A stretch of DNA of 64,000 nt from Vespula vulgaris (lineage: Eukaryota; Arthropoda; Insecta; Hymenoptera; Vespidae): contig NC_066594.1 in NCBI RefSeq assembly GCF_905475345.1, positions 539,001 to 603,000 on the forward strand. The letters run 5' to 3'. The notes below the pieces were generated by a model, which made no database searches, was not told the DNA's origin, and worked only from the letters and a program-made list of their open reading frames with translations. The translations under genes and the position numbers were made by a program. Positions 10,034 to 21,980 of this stretch are shown in pieces. Numbering within the stretch: the first letter of the stretch is position 1; every line of letters begins with the position of its first letter.

Positions 10034-13000
10034 GTAACAGGAAGGGACGCATCGACACCATTCGTCGATCGAAAACTTTGTGTAGTCGTTTATTTGGCAC
10101 CCTACCTTCGTACCTACACTTTCATTCAACGCAATCTACCCATACACGGATATAACACGTATATATACAAGTATAATTGTGTTTCTCTCTCTCTCTCTCT
10201 TTCTTTGTGTGTATATATACGTATATATAAGATGAGTATATATAAAGTATTATTTCCTTGCGGAGAATTCGTGGCTCTGGGAAGGCGGGGAAAGGAGGAA
10301 TGCCATTTAAGGAGCATTTCCACGGTTCTCAGGCGTTAACTGAGATTCTTCCTCGCGCGAGTAAACGCAAGTTACGAGAAGTCGTTGCCAACCTCGAATG
10401 ATCGAGGGTGAGACGATAAGAGAAACACGTCGAGAACCGAACTTGAACCCTCGCTCTCACCCCCTCCCTTCACTTTTCCTCTGAGAGTTCAGGGATTGGG
10501 TGCGTCCTATAAGACCAACGCGCGTTCGTCTGAGGAATTTATTTCGGGATTATTCGATGGGAGAAAAAGAGATAGAGAATAGGAAGGGCAGTGTCTTCTC
10601 TTTTTCTTTATCTATCTATCTCCTTCTAACGAAAAACGGTAAGGAAAAATCGTTCGGTTCTTCGTGAACACCGAGAAAGCAATTTCCAGGGACCAGATTT
10701 ATGATCATAAGATCGACTCCGCTGAGAGATCAAGGAAAATTCGAATCTGACGCGGCTCGATACCTACGACGCGACGTTTTTATTCCTTACCCGTCAAAGT
10801 CTCGCACGCGATACGATTTCCCGATGTCGAGAGCTTTCCAATCGATCTTTGTTTAATCTTGATAGTACTACCATTTTTTTTCATTTTCTTTTTTCTTTTT
10901 TTTGATCTGCGAATAATGTGAAAATCGATTGGAAGAATATCGTACGAATTATTGTTTTCGAGTTTTTTTTCTCTTTTTAACCCTACGATTAATTAACAAA
11001 TTATTCGTCGTAGATATTGTCTAAACGATGACTACGTTGTTTACTTGAAATCATCTTTTTCCTTTCTCGATTAGATCTAGATGTAAGTACTTGCACAGTT
11101 ACGAAATAGAAAAGAAAGATAGAGATGGATTTTTAACGATTCTTCAAACAATCAAAAACGCCATAAAGAAGTGTGATACGAAAATGGTACGTTTTTTTAC
11201 AGTCGTATCTGAAATATTCGTTGAAAACTCGGAAGAATAGAAACGAAACATAAGAGAATTCTTCCACCCGAGGTGCCACAGTGAAAACGAGCTGCAGCCG
11301 TTTTGTTCTCTCATCGGTGCCGTTCTCTCATTGTTCGTGCTCATTCGATATTCATCGCTGTTTAAGGTTGAAAAGATATGGCACGTTTCAAAAAGCTCCT
11401 CTTTCTCTTCCTCTTATTCTTTTTCTCCTCCTCCTCCTTCTTCTTCTTCTTCTTCTTCTTTTGCCTCTTCTTTTTATTTCTATCCGTAAATACGATCGCG
11501 AGCGCAAATTTTACGCAAAGAACGAGGCGCATTATTTTTTCGTGACAAGATCGTTTATCCAAATGATGATTCACGCTTCTTCTATCGTCTTTCATTAAAA
11601 AGCTGCACAATTTGTCATAACTGTCGCTTTTTGTACTTCATATATGCTCAATGACAACGATTGAAGCTCTGTTGAATCTTTCTTTTTTTATGTTCAAGAT
11701 AACCAGTCACGGTTAATGTACTCACAACGGTGAATCATTAACAACAATGGTGAAATATCGCAGACGTTTAACTTCGATTCTATAAACACCTCTTCTCATT
11801 TCCCACTTTTACCGTTTTCTTTAGATCGGTTTTGTTTTTTCGTCTTTTTTTTTGATAAAACTAGTATTATCGATTATAATAATTTTATTAATATTTTTAA
11901 TATTTACGAATAAATATTATACGAATTCCAAAGCACTAAAAACGAATGAATAAATTCATTTAACTTATATCACGTTAATCGTGCGATCGATAAATGTTAA
12001 CCCTTCGAACTCGATATTTCCTCCAATGGCGTCTAGGTTCGGCGTGTGAAAGAAAAGATAATTATTTAAGTTATTCGTGTCGATGTAATAAAAACTAAAC
12101 TAATAAAAAAATATAATCGACTGAGAAATATGTCACGATGATAAATGATTATTATTATCATCTCAAAGATGACGTATGAATTTTATAGCAAATTTGTACT
12201 GCCATACGAGTTAAAATGGTTAAAATAGATATATTTATTTTATCTAATGGTTACCAATGAGAACTTATCTGTTTCTAATTAAGTTAAAGAAAATTAAATT
12301 AAATTAAAGTGAGTTAAAGAAAAATGTTTTGTATTATAAATCGAATATATAACGAACGATCGAGTTCATTGAAAACTTATTGTCGACAAAGTTACGTATA
12401 TATATATATATATATACATATATATGTATGTATATATATATACGTGTATATTTTCCGTAACGAGGCTAACCACCGTAGTAATATTTCGAGCGTAGAGGTT
12501 CACGCGTCCTCGGTGTCGCGTGTCAGGGAGAAGGGCCGAACTTGCCAATGACCATCATATCCCAACGAAATAGCTCGTCGTCACAGCGTAACGAAGAGGG
12601 CACAGACATACAAAGTTGCGTTAGGGTGCTCTCCTACAGGAGCAGGACGATTTAAATTTTGCCTTTGGAGTTACCGTCATAACGGCGTCCCAATGAAAGG
12701 GTCGGCTTTTAAACGAATTAAAGGATTAAAGATTTATTTTAAGTTAACGAGACAGAATACATAATACTTGGACTACTTTGTGAATAAGTTAAGAGGTCTT
12801 TAAAAGTGACACTTTTTAAATAATACGGAAAGATTTTATTTTATTCGACGAACGTTCTCGACTTAAAAATTTATCGGAATTATTTTCAACATTTATGATT
12901 TGAATTATAGTGTAACGAACATCGATAATTATCCCGTTATTCGTTTTCGATCAGATTTATAAATATAATTTTCTTCTTTCACGTAGATATATCCATCTTT

Positions 13001-13363
13001 TCTTTTTAATTTTCTAATAAGAAATTTCAACAAAAATTACTTCCTTCTCTAATATCCTTGCAGACCGTTAAGAAATTTCAAACTTTGGAATATCTAATAT
13101 CTAATGTAGATCGTTAAGAAATATCAAACTTTTCTTAACCTTATCTCTCTTCATGAATCAAAACGTCTCTTTTTAACGATCGAGATACGCGTTAGTATAT
13201 CCAGCGACACGATCCACGAGAGGCACGTTCGTTCCTGGAAAGCGTAATAGGAGGCGTCGAGCAAAAGCAGCAGCAACCACAGCAGCCATGCTACTCATAT
13301 TTTGCCCGGGGTACCTTTCACTCGTGCGTAACGCCAAATCCGTATTATTCAGGAGTTTCCGTA

Positions 13364-13418
13364 GAGAGATAGAGATAGAGATAGAAAGAGATAGATAGAT
13401 AGATAGATAGATAGATAC

Positions 13419-13450
<32 letters not shown>
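13364..13450. repeat. (AGAT)n tetramer repeat
   Basis: AGAT/GATA units run for about 85 bases with a single CATA change near the middle. Confidence 0.95.
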
Positions 13451-13451
<1 letters not shown>

Positions 13452-13659
13452 AAGAGAGGGACAGAGAATGAGAGAGAGTTGACAGTGGTGGCTCGATACG
13501 CATGACATCGTGCATTTTTTTTTTGTTGGGATGACGGGTGAACGTGATGGCGTATGCTAGTGGTTAGGAGTAGGGGAAGGGTTGCTCGTCATCGTTTCTG
13601 CGGCCGTTGGAACGGGGTATAATTAGCGTGACTTAATTACACGAAGCGTAGGCAATTCG

Positions 13660-13790
13660 AGTCGCAGCAATGCCAGTTGGTCGCGTTTGTCGCAATATTA
13701 GAAGCAAACAGGGCGCGAGAAGGCGATTGGTCGCGTGTCAGGAACGTAATGCGAATACCAATTGGCCAAACCGATTGTCCCTTTGATTTT
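13660..13790. promoter_or_regulatory. Cluster of CCAAT-type motifs
   Basis: ATTGG at 13726-13730, CCAAT at 13758-13762 and the repeat TTGGTCGCGT at 13677-13686 and 13727-13736 (50 bases apart) fall in one unique CpG-containing block. This suggests a regulatory element, but no transcription start is visible. Confidence 0.3.
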
Positions 13791-14498
13791 GTACCCCCTA
13801 AATCGGTCAACCGAATTAGTCACGGAAAGGAGCGTGACGAACCATAGGTGTCATTGATCTCTAACGCCACGTTTCTTTTTTTTTTTTTTCTTTCATTTCT
13901 TTCTTCTCGATGCACCCTTCGATCGTAAGGGAAGAATCGGACTTATGCTAATTTCGTTCATCGAACGTCCCCATTTCCATCTTGAGCTTTTAATACTTTC
14001 GAGGATCATAATAATAATAAGTGCATTTGAACAATGACGCAATAAAGAGATACGCGAGAAAGACGAAAGGAATGTAAGTAGAGAAATATATGAAATTCTC
14101 AGCTTTATACATTTTCTTTCTTGTTTTCTTTTTCAAATGACATAATACGAAAAGAATCTATCCTTTATTTAATATCATTTTGATTAAATGATTTGTAACG
14201 AATGAAAACATACAGTTTCTTTTTCTTCTTCTCCTTCTACGAATTAATTTATAAATATATAAATTACAATTGTATGCGATTAAAAATCAAGCACGTTTTC
14301 TTAAAAAATGATTAAATACATAGAATCAAATGGATATATATATATATATATACATGTACATATATACATATTGCTAGATTGTTTTAAATTCTAATCCAGA
14401 AATGAAGACGTTCCTTGTAACAGCAGCGTCCCGTCAAAAGAAGAGAAACGATCGAGTTTATAGAATCGTGAAGAATTAGCCGGAGGGTAAAGTCTACG

Positions 14499-14720
14499 TT
14501 GGGGTTGGTTTTAATATCGAAGAGGACTCGACCGTTCGGGCCCTCGACGCACGCCCCTGGACCTGTCAGTTTGACGTATCGCAGTCGCAGGAATCCATTA
14601 TATAGTCAATTACTCCTCGTGATAGGAAACGCACACGGTCGCGCCATCACCGACGCCCTGTACGATGCACGCGTCTGCGCATGCGCATTATTACCCAACC
14701 TCTGCATAGGGGAATGAAGC
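14499..14720. promoter_or_regulatory. Unique CpG-rich block with NRF-1-type palindrome
   Basis: About 220 bases of unique, CpG-containing sequence sit in a repeat-rich intron. It contains the perfect 12-base palindrome TGCGCATGCGCA at 14676-14687, the site bound by NRF-1 in vertebrates and by the related Erect wing protein in flies. A 72-codon open frame crosses the block but matches no family I know. It may be an intronic enhancer or alternative promoter. Confidence 0.4.
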
Positions 14721-14948
14721 TCGGATTAAGGGTCGGACGTTTTGTTCCAAACTGATCGTTTCAATAATCAGTGCTGGCGATTCTGCTTACGTAATTATTA
14801 CCATCACGAAATCGCGAAACTACGAGATAATTAAGCTAACGCGGATTGGAATAAAACTTTTTTGCTTTTTTTTTTATCTTGTTTGTTTTTCTTTTTTCAA
14901 ACGTTAACAAACCTACGTTCGCTCTCGTGAAAGAGATAGAGAGATATG

Positions 14949-15006
<58 letters not shown>

Positions 15007-15630
15007 GTCAAAATAGAAGGGTCGAAACTTAGCCTCGATCGAAGTGCTACGCACCGGTGAGCACGACGATGTTTCGATAAAGATCAAGTCCTCCTCGATA
15101 TACGAGTTCAGTAATGGCCGTCAGTCCAGATGTTACCTACGCAGTATTACCGATGTCCGAACGGCTTTCAACTTTCGACATATCTATTCCTATTTCGAAA
15201 ACTCTTCTCCAATGGGTTATGCTTCGTTTTGTTTTTTTTTTCGAAAAGAAAAGAAAGAAAAAAGAAAAGGGAAGTAAGTAATCTCGGAAAAGCACGTTTT
15301 TCAAATTCTCGCCTTCTTCACAAATCATATGGTTAGTTAGTTAGATAGATAGATAGATAGATACTACGTACACGAATACTCCCAGGGCATGATATTACGG
15401 TCATAAACCTTATTTCAAAATGAAACAATCCACTTCCTTGCTCATAAATACATAGAATTCGTATGCCGAGTGCGCAAGATGTAAGTCGTAAAAAAAGCTG
15501 AGAAAAGGGAGAAGGATAAAGGGGAAAAAATGGAGGTTTGTGTAAAGAAGAGAGGGAAGAAAAAAAGATTGCAAGAGGAAAAGAGAGAAAGAGAGGAAGA
15601 GGAAGAGGAGAAGAAGAAGGAAAAAGAGGA

Positions 15631-15666
<36 letters not shown>

Positions 15667-16027
15667 GAAGGAGGTGGAGGTGAGTCGACAAACTCGGAGT
15701 GGCATCCCTTTTCTCGACCGGAGAAATTGAGTTTCCGAGTTCGTTTTCTCCCGAGGGGCTTTTCGTGGCTCGTTCGAGACTGAAGGGACGTTGGGCTCGT
15801 ACCCGTGGACTTTATCGCGGTAATGAAACAGTGTTTATGATAATCCAACAATGGAACAATGTCGATAACGAGGCGGGTCGCGCGAGACGGAGAACGAGAC
15901 TCACAATGTACGGCGTTGGCGATCGCCTTCGACCTCCAAGAATATGTACATGAAGAGACATACCTACACAAATACACACACATGTATGCGCGTACGTATG
16001 CACGCGTATGTTCATAAGAATGAAGAA

Positions 16028-16062
<35 letters not shown>

Positions 16063-16430
16063 GAGTTCGTCCTTCTTGACTCATACTTTTCCTTTTTTTC
16101 CCTCCGGCAACTTCGTGCGAATCTTAATTACGAATTTCGCGACGATATTGCTCCCTCCCTTGATCGTTGCTTCCTTAGATAGAAGAATAAGAAGAGGGGT
16201 GTCTCCTTGTTCTTCTTCAGGGAGAAAAGAACAAAATACCTACCCTCGGGGCTACTCGATCGACGATTCGATAAGGCGCGAAACAAAGGCCGCCTCGCGA
16301 ACCTTCCTACGATATTCACGAATATCAATACGCGTGTCATGAATATTCTCTCTTCGTCGGTTTCCTTTGTTAAAACTTTGACTTCGAATGGGAGGTTTCT
16401 TTCTTTTTATTATTCAATAAGTTTCGAGTC

Positions 16431-16433
<3 letters not shown>

Positions 16434-16490
<57 letters not shown>
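16434..16490. repeat. (GA)n, about 28 units
   Basis: This is a nearly perfect AG dinucleotide run. Confidence 0.98.
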
Positions 16491-16494
<4 letters not shown>

Positions 16495-16696
16495 TGTGTA
16501 TGTGTATATATGTGTGTGAGAGGAAGAGAGAGGGGGAGAGAGGTATACATTTTATACGGTATACAAGTACAAAGTTTCAAGTAGCATTGCACAATTCAGT
16601 TATGTCATTTCATAGAGAATGGCATGATATTGCGAAATATCGATCGAGATAATTAAAATCACTCGGAGCGCAACAAGTGTCGAGCGAGAAAAATCT

Positions 16697-16699
<3 letters not shown>

Positions 16700-16755
<56 letters not shown>

Positions 16756-16780
16756 AACTTTAAAAGAGAGAGAGAGAGAG
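16700..16780. repeat. (CT)n followed by (GA)n, small loop
   Basis: A CT run of about 48 bases is followed after a short A/T-rich spacer by a GA run of about 16 bases. The two are complementary and can fold into a hairpin. Confidence 0.93.
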
Positions 16781-18300
16781 TTTAATTACGTCGATCGTAC
16801 GAATGGGTAAAAGAGTAGGATGATGAATTCCATATTGGTGATAAATAATTGAAAGTGTTCGATAGATAAGTAAGTACATACTTTGTAAAGAATTTAAATG
16901 GATTGTTATACATTTAAAACGGTGATATAACGTTTGTTATATTTTCGAATTAAAAACGAGAAAAAAGAAAGAGAAAACAGAAAGCAGCGTATCTATAATT
17001 ATTATATTTATGATACAATGAGATAAATCGCATACCAGAGAATCGAGTATTTGAATAGATATCAGATAGAAATATTATAGGGCGTTTCAAAAGTGTCTGT
17101 TTCTGTTTTTCTTCGTGAAGGAAAATTCATTTTCAAACGCAAGTATTTTTCATACGTGAAATTATTATTACTATTGTTATTATTATTATTCTTATTATTA
17201 TCATTATTATTATTACTATTATCCTTGTTGCGATTATCATTGTTTCCTTTTTTTTCTTGTTTGAGGTCAAAATGTACGTCAAGAATTTCAAGAAGATCTC
17301 ATAAGTTCGAAAAGTCAGAGAACGTTTGATACGTTCCTGAATAAACTGAAACTTCATTGAAACACTTTCTAATATAAACGATGTATACAATTTTTAACTT
17401 GACGTAACAATTCCAACTCCAATAAAAAAATATTTGCGATAGCATTGAAAGAATCGAGGATGAGATAGGAAAGGAATCGAATATCGCTCGAAGATTTTCA
17501 CTTTAGAGATCGAAGTTCACGCGTGACTCGGGAAAGAAAGTAGAAAGAAAGAAAGAAAAAAAGAAAGAGAGAAAGAGATAGTTAGATAAAGAGAGAGAGA
17601 GAGAGGGGGGGGGGGAATGGTTGAAGGGTAGGGCTCTCATGAGCGCGCGAGCGCGGAATCCTTCGATTAATCCTTTTCCCAAGCTGGCACACCCTTTGTT
17701 GTTCTTTCTACGGCGTAGCTTTATTGGTTTATTCACCGAGTCCACGGATTCTCACGAGAATCGCATAAAAGGAAGAAAGTGAGAAAGGTGTAAAAGATAT
17801 AAGGAGAAGACAGAGAGAGAGAGAGGGGGAGAGAGAGAGAGAGAGATTGAGAATGTCTGGCTCGTTGTAGCCAAGCTCGTTGCATAAGTTTAATTACACC
17901 GAGAGAGAGATGAGAGAGAGAGAGAGAGAGAGAGAATACAAATCCGTCTCGACGTATCAGCAGAGGCACCCTCCGAGTCCATTATCTCGCGAAATTCTCG
18001 TGGAAAGACGCGTGTGGCACTGACGTCGACGAGATTTCGCATTAAACCATATGTGTGTGTGCGTGTGTTTGTATGCTAGTGTGTGTGGCTGGCATCGCGT
18101 CCGCGCGTGCCTTAGTCTAGGTGAATCTGCATGCGTATGTATGCGTACGTATTAGTGAATGAGGGAAAGCGTAGGAGGCACACGCGTGTCAATAAACAGA
18201 ACCATGTTCAACGACGTGATTCGGATGACAGACGTAGCACGGAATTGCTCCTGAGATAGAATGAGATGGAGAACGGTAGGAAGATGTATGCATGTGTGTG

Positions 18301-18331
<31 letters not shown>

Positions 18332-18646
18332 AGGGGTGGGGAGAGGGAGGATACAAAGGCAATGGCCCGGACAAGGTCCCGAAGGCCGTTCGCACGAAGT
18401 ACCAGAGGACTCTTTCCATTAGTACTCGAACATAGTGGAAGCTCGACCGATGCATGATCGATACTCGTAGATCCGATCTTGTGGCTGGTCTCCGTTCTCT
18501 CAGTCCTCCAATCGCGATCATGGACCAACCGTAGCGAGACCAACTTTGCTATATAGTAGCTTCCTCCTTCTTTCTTACTTCCTTTCGATTCAAACCAGTT
18601 TTCTTTTTCTTTAGTCAGAAGATGGTTGAGTATCCACCCCAATACT

Positions 18647-18698
<52 letters not shown>

Positions 18699-18985
18699 TG
18701 TGTGTATGTACGTATGCATGTATGTCTATGGTAATATTAGAGATATTTACCTGGTTCAGTCTATTACGAATTTTCTAATTGTTTCTATATAGTATAAGTT
18801 ATAATAAAGACTCGATTATATAAAAATATAAAAGTATGGGGAAAGCTATTGGATTTGTAAATCGACGTTGTAGTTTGGAGATCTGGTTGTTATGTGTTTA
18901 TGCTTAAGCTATTATATCTGCGTGTGAGCGTGAGCATGCTTAGACGATGGAAGAAAGGAACATCGACGCTTGTAGCTCGAAGTTC

Positions 18986-19066
18986 CTTCTCTTCTCTTCT
19001 CTTCTCTTCTCTTCTCTTCTCTTCTCTTCTCTTCTCTTCTCTTCTCTTCTCTTCTCTTCTCTTCTC
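18986..19066. repeat. (TTCTC)n pentamer repeat
   Basis: About sixteen uninterrupted TTCTC units. Open frames through it encode repeated Leu-Phe-Ser-Ser or Arg-Glu-Glu-Lys patterns and are not genes. Confidence 0.97.
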
Positions 19067-19400
19067 CCTGGCTTATTCGCTTCCAACCTACCACCTTCTC
19101 GGGAGGGCCGGAATATTAATGTCCCTCATATTTTATAGAGGCACTCGGAGAACGCGGTTCGTGCGTACGAGTCAAGGGGGAGAGTCCTTTTCGTTGTGCG
19201 ACTCGCAACGAGTCAAAATATATATATATATATATACATACATACACACATACACACATACACAAATATCATGGAGATTGGTATACATATGTATATTATG
19301 TATACGCATAAGAGTTTGGAAGAGATAAGAAGAGAGAAAAAGAGAAAGACAACGAGATTCTTATCCTTCTCCACCCCGACAATGACAAAACGAGCAAAGC

Positions 19401-21941
19401 TTGAAATACCTAGGAGGAGTTAATTCGGTTGTCCAGTCGCGCATTTACCCAGCTCTTTCGCTCGCGCGCATGCGTACTACCTCTATCCCTATATTCCCTT
19501 TCTTTTTTCTTCTTCTTCCTTTTTATCCCCTTTTTATTTTTCACCCCATTTCTACGGACTTCGGATGTCCCCTGCGGTGCGTCCACCTGGCGAGAGCTCG
19601 CCAGATAATTTTAACGAGCGCCGTAGTTTTATGTGGGAACTGAAAGGGACCAAAGAAAGCCTTAGGGTGGCTTTAAAGTGTTTTCTCTTTCTTTTTCTTT
19701 TTCTCCTTTCTCCTTCTCTTCTTCTTTATCTTCGTTGTCTCTCTCTCTCTCTCTTTCTCTCCCTCTCTCTCTTTCTCTCCTTTTGCTTTTTCTTTCCTTT
19801 TTTTCTTTGCGGTCGATCGACCGATGCAGATCTATTTGACTTTGTTTTGCATGGGGGTCTTTCCGATAAAAGGGAGAACTCCATTCTTACATCTCCCGAG
19901 TTTCTATCGCCCTTCGAATTTTTTTTTGTCTTTCTCTTCTTCTTCTTCTTCTTCTTTTTTCTTTTTTTCTTTCGTCGTCTTAATCATCAAAGACGTTTAT
20001 TTCTCATCATTTCATACGAATAATTTATTTTCTTTCTTTTTTCTTTTTTTTTAATTCCTCGCAATAGAAATCCGAGATTCTCCTCGACAAAGCATTTTTA
20101 TCGTTTTAATTGGAATTAAAATTGTTATAAATGAAAGTAGATATTGTTCGGAGCAAAATTATTTACTCCTGAAGACGTGAATTTTTTTTTAAAGTAATTT
20201 TATCTATCAATAGGATTTAATGAAAGTAATTGTTTTATAAGTTTAACATAGTAACATGTAATCGTTTGAGACTACCGTCTCTTCATCTGTAAACAAAAAT
20301 AATTTTAACCGATCGGGTTTATCCGTATTAAAAAATTTCACGAAACTAACGGCAAGCAAAGACTTAAATTTATTTATTTCTATCGATATCGACGAAAACA
20401 TTTATACATAGAAATTATATCAAAGTAGTACAGTTAAATATTATACAGATTACATTGTAAATCGTAAACGATTAATAAGCAATTGATAAAAAAACCAAAT
20501 GATCTTTCAAAATTATCGATCACCCATCATTTGTTATCGACAACCCTTAACCATTCCAGAATTCTTAATTTTAATTATCAAATCGAAAACCTCGATTGAA
20601 AAACAAAGAAAAAAAAGAGAGAAGAAAGAAAACGGATCGTTTTTAATATAAGATAAAATTCAATTTTATTTACTTCAAACTCAATGACTTTTTCAAAGAT
20701 CATTTATAGCAAATTGACTGGCGAAACTTCTCTTAAAAATCGAAGATAGGAACGTTCGGTATGCGGGACTCGTGTTAAGGGAAAAAACCCACGGAACACC
20801 ACCTCGAGTTCCTTATTTCGGAACAACAATGCCCTTGGATGAATCATCGATCGCATGAACGCGCGCGCGCATGTAAGCACGCACAGCGTGCCGACATTGG
20901 ATAGCTTTGGGGGCTCTTCTCGTGCCAGTGCCATGAGGTCCTTTGAGGGGGTTGAAAACGCCGGCGTTGCTGCTCCTGCCCGGCTTCGACCCTTCGACAA
21001 ATTGGCAATCTTCTCTCTCTCTCTCTCTTTCTCATTCTCTTTGTATCTATCTTTCTCTTTCTTTCCGACAAGTGCTCGAGTGCGCTCGATCGTCGTCGTC
21101 GCCTCGATAGTTTCTTTTGCATACTCGGCGTTTCTCCCTTACCCCTTTTTCTTTTTCACTAACCAAATCAAACGATCTTCGACTTTGTACACGACAAGGA
21201 GAGACCCTTATTCGCAAGCCCAAATAATACTGATCGCGTATATCTATTACGTTAATGATTGATTTTTTATCTCTGTCTTTATCGCACGTTCATAGAACGA
21301 ATATTAAACGATCGATCGATTATTTAATTCAATAAAAAAATATTTCAGAGTTATTAGAGTTTCGTTTTGTCATGTTTTTCATCTTCTTCTTCTCTTTTTT
21401 TTTTTACACATATTACAATATCCAATAAAATTTTTAAATAACGAACGACATCGTATCTTTAGCATATATTATTTGATCTTTCGAATATGATTGATCTAAA
21501 ACATCAGAAGCTTTCACCTTCGACCTCAGGATTCAATCTGTTCTATATAGATTCTCTTTCTTTCTATACGTAGGCCCTTTGCCGGTGCAGAGCACCGGAA
21601 ACTTTTTCGAAGGGACTGCTTCGCTCCCACGTGACCTCACGGTTGGTTTAACCACTCTCTTGCTGGCTCCTGGTATCCATTTATCCCGTGCCTTTCTCTT
21701 TCCCTCTCCCTCTTTCTTTCTCACTCATTCTCTCCTCTTTTCGATAAGGGTCATCCTTTGGGAGAGGAAAAGAGAGGATGCACCGACGATATTGCGCTTA
21801 CCGAAGAAGATATTCTTTCTCTCTCTCTCACACTTTCTCTCTTTTTTTCATTTATTTCTCTCTTCTTCCCATAGGCAACGTGGTCACGTACCGGTCGTCA
21901 TAGAAACACGTTGAAATCGGGACGAAAACTACCCTCTTTCT

Positions 21942-21980
<39 letters not shown>

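Larger units (their letters stand above)
9331..14480 (-). other. Eph long intron segment, mixed unique and repeat sequence
   Basis: No gene seen. It contains (CT)n 9976-10033, (CTT)n 11421-11462, TA-rich 12395-12445 and (AGAT)n 13364-13450. Unique, CpG-containing blocks at 10250-10560, 12480-12720 and 13540-13870 stand out from the AT-rich surroundings (11840-12330, 12880-13160, 14040-14360) and are the best candidates here for regulatory sequence. Confidence 0.7.
14721..19400 (-). other. Eph long intron segment rich in GA/CT tracts
   Basis: No gene seen. It has (GA)n at 14952-14996, 15634-15662, 16025-16064, 16434-16490, 17814-17848 and 18298-18325, (CT)n 16700-16748, ATT triplets 17166-17225, (TA)n 18646-18697 and the pentamer (TTCTC)n 18986-19066. 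Longer open frames between 15400 and 16340 translate these tracts and neighbouring sequence without any recognisable domain. Confidence 0.7.

Noticed and set aside
14499..14717. 72-codon plus-strand frame in unique CpG-rich sequence
   Set aside because: No domain or homology is apparent, and the composition fits a regulatory block better. Treated as possible regulatory sequence.
18750..18765. CCAG followed by GTAAAT on the minus strand as a recursive splice site
   Set aside because: There is no pyrimidine tract before it and the donor is weak.
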